From Streptomyces seoulensis (GTDB taxonomy: Bacteria > Actinomycetota > Actinomycetes > Streptomycetales > Streptomycetaceae), in assembly GCF_022846655.1 (NCBI RefSeq), contig NZ_AP025667.1, positions 3,819,001 through 3,883,000 on the forward strand: 64,000 bases of DNA, in the 5' to 3' direction. Under the pieces are notes generated by a model. It was not told where the DNA came from. It worked only from the letters and a program-made list of their open reading frames with translations, and made no database searches. Below are positions 9,809 through 18,809 of the stretch, one piece after another; position 1 is the first letter of the stretch; every line of letters begins with the position of its first letter. Both the position numbers and the translations under genes were made by a program.

Positions 9809-11071
9809 CTATCCGTCCACCGGGGTGAACCGCACGGGCAGGGTGGTCAGCCCTCGCATCCAGATGGACGACCGCCAGGTCAGGTTCTCGGGGTTCACCG
9901 CGAGCACCAGGTCGGGAAGCCGCTCCAGCAGCGTCTCCACGGCGGTGCGGGCCATGACGTCCGCGAGCAGCGGGGCCGGGTAGGGGCACCGGTGCTCGCC
10001 GTTGCTGAACGACAGGTGCGCGGCGTTCTCCGCGCCCACGTGCCCCTCGGGCCAGAGCCCCGGGTCGGTGTTGGCGGCGGCCAGCCCGAGCACCAGGCAG
10101 TCTCCGGCCTTGATCTGGCGGCCGCCGAGCTGCGTGTCCCGCACCGCCCAGCGGCCGATGAAGTTCTGGGTGGGCGTGTCGAGCCAGAGCACCTCGTTCA
10201 GCGCCTCGCCCACGCTGACCCGGCCGCCGGACACGCTGAGTTCGAACCGCTCGTCGGTCAGCAGCAGTCGCAGCGCGTTGCAGATCCAGTTCGCGGTCGG
10301 CTGCTGCGCGGCGGCGATGACCGAGATCAGGTCCTGGACGATCTCCTCGTCGGTGAGCCCCGCCGGGTGCGTCACCATCCGCGAGGTGACGTCCTTGCCC
10401 GGCTCGGCACGCTTGTCCCGCACCAGCCGCACCAGGCGCTCACCCACGCGCCCGTAGGCGGCGACCGGGTCGTCGCCCTCGGCCGCGTCCAGCGAGATCC
10501 GCAGGTCGTCCACGAGCTGCTCGGTGTCCGCGCCCGAGAGCGGCATTCCGCATACCTGCACCACGGCCCGCATCGGCAGCGCGTGCGCGTACGAGGTCAT
10601 CAGCTCCGCCTGGCCGCTGCCGGCGAAGCGGGCGATCAGCTCGTCGGCGATCAGCTCGCAGTCACGGGCCAGCTCGAACTGGTCCACCCCGGACAGCGCC
10701 TCGGTGATGACCCCGGCCCGCCGCCGGTGCTCCTCCCCCTCGGTGAACAGCACCGAGGGCTGGTAGCCGACGAAGGGCATCAGCGGCCAGTCCGGCGGGA
10801 TGTTGTCCCACTGGTTCCAGCGCCGCGAGTCGCGCGCGAACAGCTCGTCATGGCTGGTCACCTGAGCCACCTCGTGGTAGCCGAGCACCAGCCACGCCGG
10901 GATGTCGCCGTCCAGCAGCACCGGCGCGACCGCACCGTGCTCGCGGCGCAGCGCCCGGTACATCTGCGACGGCGTCTGCTGGTACTGCAGGCCCGCCAGG
11001 CGCACCGCGTCGGTGTGGGCGGGACAGCCGGGCGGCGCCTGGTGCGCGGAGAAGGGGCCGGGGTCGGTCAC
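9809..11071 (-). CDS. cvnE: Conservon P450 without EXXR motif (CYP157-like)
   Basis: P450-fold protein of 420 residues and last gene of the conservon. The haem loop is intact (FSNGEHRCPYPAP, Cys362). The K-helix EXXR motif is replaced by EVLW at 293-296, and the I-helix reads AAAQQPT at 253-259, lacking the usual acid-Thr pair. Loss of EXXR is a known property of the CYP157 family, which occurs in Streptomyces conservons, so this is probably natural rather than mutational. The GTG start at 11071 shares GTGA with the stop of cvnD and follows AGGAGG, so translation is coupled. Catalysis is uncertain; a role in redox sensing or as a partner of the CvnD GTPase is possible. Confidence 0.92.
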   Translation of the reverse strand: MTDPGPFSAHQAPPGCPAHTDAVRLAGLQYQQTPSQMYRALRREHGAVAPVLLDGDIPAWLVLGYHEVAQVTSHDELFARDSRRWNQWDNIPPDWPLMPFVGYQPSVLFTEGEEHRRRAGVITEALSGVDQFELARDCELIADELIARFAGSGQAELMTSYAHALPMRAVVQVCGMPLSGADTEQLVDDLRISLDAAEGDDPVAAYGRVGERLVRLVRDKRAEPGKDVTSRMVTHPAGLTDEEIVQDLISVIAAAQQPTANWICNALRLLLTDERFELSVSGGRVSVGEALNEVLWLDTPTQNFIGRWAVRDTQLGGRQIKAGDCLVLGLAAANTDPGLWPEGHVGAENAAHLSFSNGEHRCPYPAPLLADVMARTAVETLLERLPDLVLAVNPENLTWRSSIWMRGLTTLPVRFTPVDG

Positions 11072-11685
11072 GGGGTCGCCTCCTGGGCCGTGGCCAGCGT
11101 GTACACATGGTCCACGAGAGTGATCAGCACGTCCTTGCCCGACTCCCTGAACCGTGCGTCGCAGTCGAGCATCGGTACATGATCGGGCAGCGCGAGCGCC
11201 TGCCGGATCTCGTCCAGGGAGTGGTGCGTGGCATCGTCCTCGAACCGGTTGACGGCCACCACGAAGGGCGTGCGGTGGTGTTCCAGCCGGTCTATCGCGT
11301 ACCAGGAGTCGTCCATCCGGCGGGTGTCCACGAGGACGACGGCGCCGAGGGTGCCGGAGAAGAGCCGGTCCCACAGGAACCAGAAGCGCTTCTGCCCAGG
11401 CGCGCCGAACAGGTAGAGCACCATGGTGTCGTTGAGGCTGATCCGGCCGAAGTCGAAGGCGACGGTGGTGGTCGACTTCGCCGCCACACCGCTGGTCTCG
11501 TCGATGCCGACGCCGGCCTCCGTCATCACCTCCTCGGTGTTCAGTGGCCGGATCTCGCTCACGGAGCGGACCAGCGTGGTCTTGCCGACGCCGAAGCCGC
11601 CCACGACGACGATCTTCAGACCGGTTTCCGCCGCGTCGGCCAGTGGCGTGCGGTGGGCGGGCAGCTCAGAGATTGCGGAGCCCAT
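11068..11685 (-). CDS. cvnD: Conservon GTP-binding protein CvnD
   Basis: Small Ras-like GTPase of 205 residues, the switch protein of a conservon, thought to act in a membrane-proximal complex with CvnA-C. The P-loop GGFGVGKTT lies near residues 29-37; LFGAPGQKRFWF is the G3-like segment; the position of the base-specifying NKxD holds NRFE, a deviation seen in this family. The gene overlaps cvnC upstream by 20 bases and the P450 downstream by 4, so the unit is translated as a coupled operon. The ligand or signal is unknown. Confidence 0.93.
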   Translation of the reverse strand: MGSAISELPAHRTPLADAAETGLKIVVVGGFGVGKTTLVRSVSEIRPLNTEEVMTEAGVGIDETSGVAAKSTTTVAFDFGRISLNDTMVLYLFGAPGQKRFWFLWDRLFSGTLGAVVLVDTRRMDDSWYAIDRLEHHRTPFVVAVNRFEDDATHHSLDEIRQALALPDHVPMLDCDARFRESGKDVLITLVDHVYTLATAQEATP

Positions 11686-12013
11686 GGAGCACTTCCTTGA
11701 GAAGGGCGGGATCGGGGAGCGAGGGGTTCACGGGTGGGTGACGGGCGGTGATCCGACCGGTGTCGAGCAGGTCGCCCAGCAGGATGCGTACGACCGTGAT
11801 CGGCAGTTCCAGCTCGGCGGAGATCTCCACCACCGAGGTCGGATGCTGGCAGAGGGTCAGGATGCGGGCGTGCTCCGACTGCATTCCCGTGGTCGGGTTG
11901 CACTCGGCGACGATGAGTGTGACCAGGTCCAGGGTGTCGTCGACGCTGCTGCGCCCGTTCGTGACCGTGTAGAGCCGGTCGGGGGCGCCGGTGTCCACCG
12001 GCTTGCGGCTCAC
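11666..12013 (-). CDS. cvnC: Conservon DUF742 protein CvnC
   Basis: A 115-residue DUF742 protein, the third component of the conservon. The core carries LDLVTLIVAE, EHARILTLCQ, SVVEISAELELP and VVRILLGDLLDTG, the winged-helix-like arrangement typical of DUF742, followed by the conserved NPSLPDPALLKEVLHGL tail. The start is the GTG at 12013, which shares GTGA with the cvnB stop and has AGGGGAG about ten bases upstream; the longer open frame only runs back into cvnB. It probably bridges CvnB and CvnD. Confidence 0.93.
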   Translation of the reverse strand: MSRKPVDTGAPDRLYTVTNGRSSVDDTLDLVTLIVAECNPTTGMQSEHARILTLCQHPTSVVEISAELELPITVVRILLGDLLDTGRITARHPPVNPSLPDPALLKEVLHGLRNL

Positions 12014-12468
12014 GACGGTGTACTCCCCTGGAACGGCTGCCGGGGCGCGGCCCGCAGGTGCTCGCCGATCTTGTCGACCAGGCCGGTCATCTCCTCGCCG
12101 AGGCGGCCGGGGTCGGCGTCCTCGGCGGCGACGACCGCCAGGTGCGCGCCCTCGCCGGCTCCCACGATGCACAGCAGGCCGCCGTGGAAGGCGGTCATGG
12201 AGTGGAGTACGCCGCCGGAGCCGTCACCGAACTCCACGGACGCGCCGTGGGACAGGGCCTGGAGGCCGGAGCAGATCGCCGCGAGCTGGTCGGCCTGATC
12301 GGCGGCCAGGTCGGGGGTCCAGCACAGCTTCAGCCCGTCCCGTGACAGGACCAGGGCGTGCCGGGCACCGGGGGTCTGCTCCAGCAGGTTCTGCAGCAGC
12401 CAGACGAGGCTGTTGTCGGTGGTCTGCATGATGGGTGATGGGACGGTGGTGTCCGGCTGATCGGTCAC
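12010..12468 (-). CDS. cvnB: Conservon roadblock/LC7 protein CvnB
   Basis: A roadblock/LC7-domain protein of 152 residues, the second conservon component; such proteins act as GTPase regulators or scaffolds. The domain begins near NSLVWLLQNLLEQTPG and continues through HALVLSRDGLKLCW and the glycine-rich FHGGLLCIVGAGEGAHLAVV segment. The start could be the ATG at 12468 or the internal Met 13 residues later, which fits the usual family start equally well. It lies 83 bases after cvnA and overlaps cvnC by 4 bases. Confidence 0.92.
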   Translation of the reverse strand: MTDQPDTTVPSPIMQTTDNSLVWLLQNLLEQTPGARHALVLSRDGLKLCWTPDLAADQADQLAAICSGLQALSHGASVEFGDGSGGVLHSMTAFHGGLLCIVGAGEGAHLAVVAAEDADPGRLGEEMTGLVDKIGEHLRAAPRQPFQGSTPS

Positions 12469-12551
12469 CGGCCCGTTCCTCCAATCTCATGGGCACGAGG
12501 GGGGACATCGCTACCGGGACGCGGCCCGGCGGGGTGTGTGGGGGGTAGGGC

Positions 12552-14300
12552 TTATCCGGCGGTCGGCGGCTCGGGGTCGGGGTTGCCGCCCTGGGTGCCG
12601 CCGGAGGGCTTGCGCGAGCGGTGGAAGGCGCCGAAGCGGGAGCCCACGTCGTGTACGGGACGCTTGCGGGGCGGGGTGGCCTCCGGGGCGGGCCGCTGGG
12701 CACGCTCGGCCTCGCTCATGGTGCGGCCGGGCCTGCGGACGGGGAGCCCGTTCGGTGTGGCGGAGGCGGGCGGCTCATGCCGTGTCTGCTCGGGCACTTC
12801 CGGCACGATGACGGGCGGCTCGGGCCGGACGGGTGCCTCGGCCACGGGGGCCGGGGCCGGGGCGGGGACGGGGGCCGGGGCCGGCGCTTCGGGCTCCGGG
12901 ACCGGACGGACGGTGGCCGCGTGGGCCGCCTCCCGCTGCGCGGGCCACGGGTCGCGCTGCTGCGCGATGAGGTGCCTGGGCAGCAGGACGACCACGCCGG
13001 TGCCGCCGCGCGAGGAGGGGCGGTAGCTGACGTTGATCCGGTACTTGAGCGCGAGCAGGCCGACCACGGCGAGGCCCAGCCGGGTGCCCTGGAGGGAGGC
13101 GAGGTCGGCCATGCTTCCGGCCACCGCGCCCTCGGCGTGCCTCATCGCCGCCTCGGACATGGTCAGTCCGCTGTCCTCGACGGTGACGACGATCCCGGCC
13201 CGGTGCTCCTCGACGTAGACGTGGACCTCGTCGGTGGGCGGGGAGAAGTTCGCCGCGTTGTCGATCAGTTCGGCGAGAAGGTGCATCACGCCTTCGGCGG
13301 CGAACCCGGAGACGGCTGCCTGGGAGGTGAAGTGCAGCCGGACCCGCTGGTAGGCGGCGATGCGGCCGATGGCGCCGCGGAGGATGCTCTCCATCCGGAT
13401 CGGCTTGTTCCAGGTACGGCTCGTCTTGCCGCCCATGAGCAGCGCCAGCCGGTCGGCGATCAGGACGAGCTGGGAGGTCTTGTGGTCCAGCCGCATCAGG
13501 TCGCCGAGCATCTTGCCGCCGTGCTCGTCCTGCATCTCCCGCAGGTCCGCGAGCATGCTGACGGCCTTGGCCTGCACCCGGCTCAGCGCCTTGGTGGAGG
13601 CGATACGGGTACCGCCCGCGCGCCGCTCGCTGCGGGCCAGTTCACTCACGAACCGCTCGCCGAGCTCGTACATCGCCGGCACCTGCGGCAGTTTGAGTTC
13701 GCCCAGGACCGTGTCGGCGGAGCGGCCTTCGGCGAGCCGGGCCACGGCGGCGGGCAGCGTCTCGCGCGCGAGCCGGTCCGCTTCGGCGAGGATCTCGTTC
13801 AGCGCCTCCTGGGTCCGCAGGCGCTCGTCGTCCGCGGCGGCCGCGCGGCTCACGGCCTCTTCCAGGGCGGCGGCGGAGATGTGGGCGAGCCTGCGCAGGT
13901 TCTGGTCGTTGGGCATCGACACGCCCTCGACCGCCTCGACGGCACCGCTGCCGGTCAGCACCAGGTTGTGCAGGGCGGGCAGCGTCACGTTCACCAAGTG
14001 GCCGGTCTGCGCCGCCGATTGCTGGGCCTGCGCGCGGAGCCGGTCGTTCTCGGCGGCCTGCGTGGCGGCGGCGAGCTTGGCCCGGCGCAGGAGGAGGTGG
14101 CCGACGAGCACCGCCAGAGCCACGCATCCCCAGCCCGCCGCCGCCACCGCAAGTGTCCATCTGCGGGTGCCGGACGGCGCCGCCCCGACCGCGACGCCGG
14201 CGGCCACGGCGGCCACCGCCACCACGGCCGCGGGCACCGCCCACGAGCTGCGCTGAACGGCCGTCGAGCGGTGTTGAACGGACGGTGCAGGAACTGACAT
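12552..14300 (-). CDS. cvnA: Conservon sensor histidine kinase-like protein CvnA
   Basis: Membrane-anchored sensor kinase-like protein of 582 residues and first gene of the conservon. Two membrane segments lie near residues 20-40 and 48-70, followed by a coiled coil rich in Ala, Arg and Glu. A long helical region precedes a histidine-kinase-type ATPase domain with the N box ELIDNAANF at 344-352 and a glycine-rich segment near LASLQGTRLGLAVVGLLA. A Pro/Ala-rich linker (roughly 470-520) and a basic tail end the protein. The ATG at 14300 is chosen because it puts the first membrane helix near the N-terminus; the frame stays open further upstream without membrane features. No response regulator is nearby; output is presumably through CvnB-D. 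Confidence 0.92.
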   Translation of the reverse strand: MSVPAPSVQHRSTAVQRSSWAVPAAVVAVAAVAAGVAVGAAPSGTRRWTLAVAAAGWGCVALAVLVGHLLLRRAKLAAATQAAENDRLRAQAQQSAAQTGHLVNVTLPALHNLVLTGSGAVEAVEGVSMPNDQNLRRLAHISAAALEEAVSRAAAADDERLRTQEALNEILAEADRLARETLPAAVARLAEGRSADTVLGELKLPQVPAMYELGERFVSELARSERRAGGTRIASTKALSRVQAKAVSMLADLREMQDEHGGKMLGDLMRLDHKTSQLVLIADRLALLMGGKTSRTWNKPIRMESILRGAIGRIAAYQRVRLHFTSQAAVSGFAAEGVMHLLAELIDNAANFSPPTDEVHVYVEEHRAGIVVTVEDSGLTMSEAAMRHAEGAVAGSMADLASLQGTRLGLAVVGLLALKYRINVSYRPSSRGGTGVVVLLPRHLIAQQRDPWPAQREAAHAATVRPVPEPEAPAPAPVPAPAPAPVAEAPVRPEPPVIVPEVPEQTRHEPPASATPNGLPVRRPGRTMSEAERAQRPAPEATPPRKRPVHDVGSRFGAFHRSRKPSGGTQGGNPDPEPPTAG

Positions 14301-14675
14301 TCCGCGGTCCCTCGGTCTGCGAGCAGAAAAAAACGGCGGCGACCGAACGCCTCGATCGCGGGTCCGGAAGCGGCCGCCTCGGAGGAAGGCGATCTTCCAG
14401 CCGGTTACGCCCACATGCTAGTCACACCGCAAGGCGCGAAGTTCCCATTGGCCCCTCCTGGACCCCCGGACCTGAAGTCGTCGTGAAGCAACCATCCGGA
14501 CGACAGGGCGTGGTAGAGGGCAGTGCACGCTTCATCGCTGGTGCGGGGCCCGGAAAGACCCCATGCGCACCGGATGCCCCGCCCCCGAGGTAGCGACCGC
14601 AAAGCATCCTTGAGGCGTCAACCCCCTTGGGAGGGACCGTTTTCCAGCCAACCGCACGATCAGGCCAGGTGCCGA
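14301..14675. promoter_or_regulatory. Gap upstream of the conservon
   Basis: About 375 bases between cvnA and the next minus-strand gene with no credible coding frame. It should hold the conservon promoter and the end of the upstream transcript. No clear promoter consensus, inverted repeat or strong hairpin was identified by eye. Confidence 0.3.
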
Positions 14676-15146
14676 TCAGTCGAGGAAGGCGAGAAAACCG
14701 TTCACCCAGACCGCCAGGAACGCGACAGCGACCACCAGGCAACCGGCAGTCGCCAGGCAGCTTTTGGCGGAACCCCCCGCGTCCCGCGCCTCGGTGCCGG
14801 CCTCCGGGCCGTCCGCACGCAGTGCCGCGAGTTGCTCCCTGGCGAAGTCCGTGGGGGCGAGCGACTCGGGAGCGTCCCAGCCGAGGGCCGCCAGACGCCT
14901 GGACGCCGTGCGGTACCTCGCCTCGAAAGCGGCGGTCTCGGCCGCGTCCCGGTCCTCTTCGAGGTACATCCACCGGCCGGCCTCGGCGGGCTCCCCGTAC
15001 AGCCGGTACACCTCGGCCAGGCGACGACGGAGCTCCGGATCGCGGGGGAACGACGACACCAGTCCACGCAGACGCTGACGCGCGACGGGGACGCGGCCGG
15101 CGGCCAGGTCCTCCTCGACTCGGGCAAGGGTGTCTCTCAGTGGCAT
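14676..15146 (-). CDS. DUF6584-like helical protein with C-terminal membrane anchor
   Basis: Conserved Streptomyces-type protein of about 156 residues and unknown function. The N-terminal part is helical and TPR-like (segments around LARVEEDLAAGRVPVARQRL and LRRRLAEVYRLYGEPAEAGR) and the last 30 residues form one membrane helix (CLATAGCLVVAVAFLAVWVN). The order, a repeat-like helical domain followed by a single anchor, matches proteins annotated DUF6584 as I remember them. The ATG at 15146 is preferred because the recognisable domain starts there; a GTG at 15194 would add 16 residues. Neither has a strong ribosome binding site. It stands alone, divergent from the NamZ operon. Confidence 0.75.
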   Translation of the reverse strand: MPLRDTLARVEEDLAAGRVPVARQRLRGLVSSFPRDPELRRRLAEVYRLYGEPAEAGRWMYLEEDRDAAETAAFEARYRTASRRLAALGWDAPESLAPTDFAREQLAALRADGPEAGTEARDAGGSAKSCLATAGCLVVAVAFLAVWVNGFLAFLD

Positions 15147-15301
15147 GAGCAGATGATCAGGCCGCGTGTTGGCCGGAGTCGAATGGGTTTCCACCCCGAC
15201 GGGTGAACGTCACCGCCGCCGACTCGCCCGCACCGGGAGGTAGTGTCCGCAGCATTGCCCAATTCCGGGACATTCAAGAGAATTTCCGACAGGGGGCGAG
15301 G

Positions 15302-16477
15302 ATGAGCAGGGACGACCGCTTCACGGTGACGACCGGGATCGCCCGGCTGTGCGCGTCACCCGGACTCGCCGGGCCCGGACGGCTCGGGCTGGTGACCAAC
15401 CACACCGGCGTCCTCCCCGACCTGCGTCCGTCGGCACCCGCGCTGCTCGAGGCGGGCGCCCGGCTGGTCGCGCTGTTCGGCCCCGAGCACGGGCTGTACG
15501 GCACCGCCCAGGCGGGCGGCGGCGAGTCCGGCGGGGTCGACCCGGCCACCGGCCTGCCGGTCCACGACACCTACCGGTGCGAAGGCGAGCGCCTCGACAA
15601 GCTGCTGATCGACAGCGGTGTCGACGCCCTGGTCCACGACCTCCAGGACGTCGGGGCCCGGTTCTACACCTATGTCTGGACGATGTTCGACCTGATGGTC
15701 TCGGCCGCGCGTACGGGCCTGCGGTTCGTGGTCGCGGACCGCCCCAATCCGCTCGGCGGCCTCGTCAGCGAGGGCCCGCTGCTGGACCCGGCTTGGGCGG
15801 GCTTCGTCGGACGCGCGCCGGTGCCCGTCCGGCACGGTCTCACCTGCGGCGAGCTAGCCCGCCGGCTTAACACCTCGGCCGTGCCCGAAGCGGCGGGCCG
15901 GCAGGTCGACTTGACGGTGATCGAGGCCGTCGGCTGGCGGCGCGCCATGGACGCCGGGGCCACCGGCCTGCCGTGGATCGCACCCTCGCCGAACATGCCG
16001 ACGCCCGCCACCGCCGCCGTCTACCCGGGGACCTGCCTGTTCGAGGGCACGAACGTCTCGGAGGGCCGGGGCACGACCCAGCCCTTCGAGATCGTCGGAG
16101 CGCCGTACATCGACGCCCGCTTCGCCCCCGCGCTCACCGAACTCGCCCTGCCCGGTGTGCACTTCCGCGACCTGCGCTTCGTACCCACCTTCCACAAGCA
16201 CGCCGGACGCCCCCTGCGCGGGGTGCAGCTCCACGTCACGGACCGCGACGCGTTCGCCCCCGTGCGCACCGCCGTCGCCATGCTCGCCACCCTGCGGCGG
16301 CTGTACCCGGACGACTTCGCCTGGGCCGACGGCGCGGACAGCGGCTTCATCGACCAGCTCTGGGGCTCCGACCGGCTGCGGCGCGCGATCGACGCGGGCG
16401 AGGACCCGCTGCCGCTGTGCGATCCGCCCGCACCGCCCGGCCGGTGGGCCGGGGAGGACGTACTGCTCTACCCCTGA
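15302..16477 (+). CDS. namZ: GH171 exo-beta-N-acetylmuramidase-like protein (NamZ/DUF1343)
   Basis: Member of the DUF1343 family, 391 residues, now known as glycoside hydrolase family GH171. The characterised NamZ removes non-reducing terminal N-acetylmuramic acid from peptidoglycan fragments such as MurNAc-GlcNAc. Conserved segments are LVTNHTG near 30-36, GPEHG at 60-64, VHDLQDVGARFYTY at 111-124, the DRPNP loop, APSPNMP and GTNVSEGRGT. No signal peptide is visible, unlike secreted NamZ, so it probably acts in the cytoplasm on imported fragments. AGGGGGCGAGG immediately before the ATG fixes the start. It heads an operon with a GNAT acetyltransferase and a sugar transporter, which supports a role in cell-wall sugar salvage. 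Confidence 0.9.
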   Translation: MSRDDRFTVTTGIARLCASPGLAGPGRLGLVTNHTGVLPDLRPSAPALLEAGARLVALFGPEHGLYGTAQAGGGESGGVDPATGLPVHDTYRCEGERLDKLLIDSGVDALVHDLQDVGARFYTYVWTMFDLMVSAARTGLRFVVADRPNPLGGLVSEGPLLDPAWAGFVGRAPVPVRHGLTCGELARRLNTSAVPEAAGRQVDLTVIEAVGWRRAMDAGATGLPWIAPSPNMPTPATAAVYPGTCLFEGTNVSEGRGTTQPFEIVGAPYIDARFAPALTELALPGVHFRDLRFVPTFHKHAGRPLRGVQLHVTDRDAFAPVRTAVAMLATLRRLYPDDFAWADGADSGFIDQLWGSDRLRRAIDAGEDPLPLCDPPAPPGRWAGEDVLLYP

Positions 16478-16506
16478 TGGCCGCGACCGCGCATGGAAGG
16501 ACGTCG

Positions 16507-17487
16507 ATGACCGATCCGACGACGAGAGCCCGGACCGAGTTGCGCGGGTTCCGGGCGGGCGACGGTCCGCCGCTGGTGGCGGCGTGGTGCCGGAGCGCGC
16601 CCGCCGACCCCGTCACCGCGAACCGCTTCCGCTCCCTGGTGCTGCTCGACGCCAACTTCGACCCGGCCGGGCTCCGGGTCGCCGTGGAGGACGGCCGGGT
16701 CGTCGGCGCGGCCTACGCGGTGCGCCGGCTGACCCCGATGACCGGCACCGACCTGGAGCCGGAGCAGGGCTGGCTGCCGTTCTTCTTCGTCGACCCGGAC
16801 GCCCGTGGGCGCGGTGTGGGACGGGAGTTGCTCACCGACGCCCTGGACTGGCTGCTCGCCCACGGCCGCACCCGCGTCGACTTCGCCCCGTACACCCCGA
16901 ACTACTTCCTCCCCGGTCTGGACGCCGGGACCTACCCGGAGGCGGCGGCTCTGCTGGAGTCCCTGGGCTTTCGCACGGTGGACGAGGCGGTGGCGATGGA
17001 CCGCTCGCTGTCCGGCTACACCCTCCCGCCCGAGGTCGCGCGGCGGGCCGCCGAACTGAGCGCGCAGGGCTACCAGTTCGGCACCCCCACCGACGACGAC
17101 CTGCCCGCACTCCTCGCCCTGGCCGCCGTCCACTTCGTCCCGGACTGGGCGCGCGCGATCCGGGAGTGCCTGCTCGACGGCGCCCCGCTGGACCGGATCG
17201 TGGTCGCGCGGGACCCCTCGGGCCGGCTGGTGGGCTGGGCGATGCACGGCGCGTACGAGTCCGCGATCGAGCGGTTCGGCCCGTTCGGGGTGCTGGACGA
17301 GATGCGCGGGACCGGCCTCGGCAACGTGCTGCTGCATCTGGTCCTGGAGCGGATGCGGGCGCTGGGCGCGGGGTCGGCGTGGTTCCTGTGGACCGACCAT
17401 CAGTCCTCGGCGGCCCGGTTGTACCGCCGGGCCGGGTTCGGCACGACGCGGGTGTTCCGGGTGCTGCGCCGGGAGGCGGCCCGGTGA
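16507..17487 (+). CDS. Double-domain GNAT acetyltransferase
   Basis: Protein of 326 residues with two tandem GNAT (acetyl-CoA N-acyltransferase) folds. The N-terminal half has the acetyl-CoA loop motif FFVDPDARGRGVGRELL; the C-terminal half ends in FGVLDEMRGTGLGNVLLHLVL and a YRRAGFG motif. Its substrate is unknown. GGAAGG lies six bases before the ATG. It sits 29 bases after namZ, and its stop overlaps the next gene by 4 bases, so it belongs to the salvage operon; acetylating an amino sugar or a muropeptide amine is an inference from context only. Confidence 0.88.
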   Translation: MTDPTTRARTELRGFRAGDGPPLVAAWCRSAPADPVTANRFRSLVLLDANFDPAGLRVAVEDGRVVGAAYAVRRLTPMTGTDLEPEQGWLPFFFVDPDARGRGVGRELLTDALDWLLAHGRTRVDFAPYTPNYFLPGLDAGTYPEAAALLESLGFRTVDEAVAMDRSLSGYTLPPEVARRAAELSAQGYQFGTPTDDDLPALLALAAVHFVPDWARAIRECLLDGAPLDRIVVARDPSGRLVGWAMHGAYESAIERFGPFGVLDEMRGTGLGNVLLHLVLERMRALGAGSAWFLWTDHQSSAARLYRRAGFGTTRVFRVLRREAAR

Positions 17488-18809
17488 GCGGCGCACCGCG
17501 CGGGCTGAGCCGCCGCCGCTTCGCGCTGGCGCTCCCCGCGACCCTGCTCGCGGCGGGCTGTGCCGCCCCGCGCCAGGGCACCGGGCGGCCCGGCGACCCG
17601 GTCGTCCTCACCCTGCTCTCCCACTACGCGAGCGGTGAGCTGAAGGCCGCCCTCCAGGGCCCGGTGGACGAGTGGAACGCCACGCACGACCGGGTCAAGG
17701 TGCGCACCAAGGCGGTGGAGTTCAACGACCTGCTGACCACGTTCATGGTCCGGCAGGCGGCCGGGCAGGGCGCCGACATCCTCCAGCCGTACTGCCTGTG
17801 GAACGGCCAGCTCGTCCGCGCCGGAGTCCTGCGCCCCGCCCCGCCGGAGGACACGGCGGAGATCACCCGGGGCTACGGCGCGGCGGCGGTCGGCTCGGCA
17901 TCGGTCGGCGGCACGGTCTACGGCTATCCCACCGAGGCGCAGACGTACGCCCTCTACTACAACAAGCGCCTGCTCCGGGCATCCGGAATCACCCATCCCC
18001 CGCGCACCTGGCGGGAGTTGGAGGACACCGCCTACAGCACCACCCGCCGCGACCGGTACGGCAACACCCTGGTCCAGGGCTTCGGCCTGTCGACGTACGA
18101 CGACTCCACCACCGTCGGCCAGACCCTCGCCCTGCTCAACGCGGCCGGGGGCACGTTCGTGTCGAAGGACGGCAGGAGCACCGCCATCGACTCACCGGCC
18201 GGGCGGGCCGTGCTGGATCTGGAGCACCGTCTCGTCAGCCGAGGGGCGAGCGCGCCCGGCGTCAACGTCTACAAGGCGTTCCAGTCCGGGCAGGTGGCGA
18301 TGGTGATCAGCGCCGGATGGTGGACCGGCAGCCTCAAGTCCCAGATGGGCGCGGCCTATCGGGATGTGGCCGTGGCTCCGGTGCCCGTCCCTGAGCTGGG
18401 CGACAAGCCGGCCACGCTCGCCACCGGGTTCATGCTGGGCGTCAACGCCTCCAGTCAACACCCTGGTGAGGCATGGGAGTTCCTGCGTTGGCTCAACAGC
18501 GACCGGGTGGGCGTGAGCAAGGGGGCGACGGTGACCCGGATGAGCGCCCTCCAGGTGTCGGTGGGCTCCCTGACCGGCCGCCCCGGCGACATGCGGACGC
18601 TGCTCGGCAAGGGCGGCGATCCGAACCTGCGCCCGTTCCTGGACGCGCTGGAGTACGCGGTGCCGGAGCCGAACGTGCCGGGCGCGCAGCAGGCCAAGTC
18701 GCTGCTGCGCAAGAACATCGAGGCGCTGTGGACCGGTCAGCAGTCGGTGGAGGCGTCGCTGCGCACCATCCGCCGCCAGGTCGACCAGGAGGTGTCGCGC
18801 TCATGGTGA
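17484..18809 (+). CDS. Sugar ABC transporter substrate-binding lipoprotein
   Basis: Extracellular solute-binding protein of family 1 type, 441 residues. The N-terminus has a twin-arginine motif SRRRFAL and a lipobox ending AAGC, with Cys26 as the predicted lipidated residue; export by the Tat route as a lipoprotein is common in Streptomyces. The rest shows the sugar-binding fold signatures QTYALYYNKRLL, PPRTWRELEDTA and GQVAMVISAGWW. The GTG start at 17484 shares GTGA with the previous stop and has GGGAGG upstream. It delivers substrate to the two permeases that follow. With namZ in the operon, a MurNAc- or GlcNAc-containing saccharide is the likeliest ligand. Confidence 0.9.
   Translation: MSGAPRGLSRRRFALALPATLLAAGCAAPRQGTGRPGDPVVLTLLSHYASGELKAALQGPVDEWNATHDRVKVRTKAVEFNDLLTTFMVRQAAGQGADILQPYCLWNGQLVRAGVLRPAPPEDTAEITRGYGAAAVGSASVGGTVYGYPTEAQTYALYYNKRLLRASGITHPPRTWRELEDTAYSTTRRDRYGNTLVQGFGLSTYDDSTTVGQTLALLNAAGGTFVSKDGRSTAIDSPAGRAVLDLEHRLVSRGASAPGVNVYKAFQSGQVAMVISAGWWTGSLKSQMGAAYRDVAVAPVPVPELGDKPATLATGFMLGVNASSQHPGEAWEFLRWLNSDRVGVSKGATVTRMSALQVSVGSLTGRPGDMRTLLGKGGDPNLRPFLDALEYAVPEPNVPGAQQAKSLLRKNIEALWTGQQSVEASLRTIRRQVDQEVSRSW

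Noticed and set aside
9809..11071. Calling the EXXR-less P450 a pseudogene
   Set aside because: The frame is intact, translation is coupled to cvnD, the haem loop is perfect, and CYP157 proteins naturally lack EXXR.
16155..18809. Plus-strand 884-codon frame spanning namZ, GNAT and binding-protein genes
   Set aside because: Only its 3' part is the real binding-protein gene; upstream it runs out of frame through two other well-supported genes.
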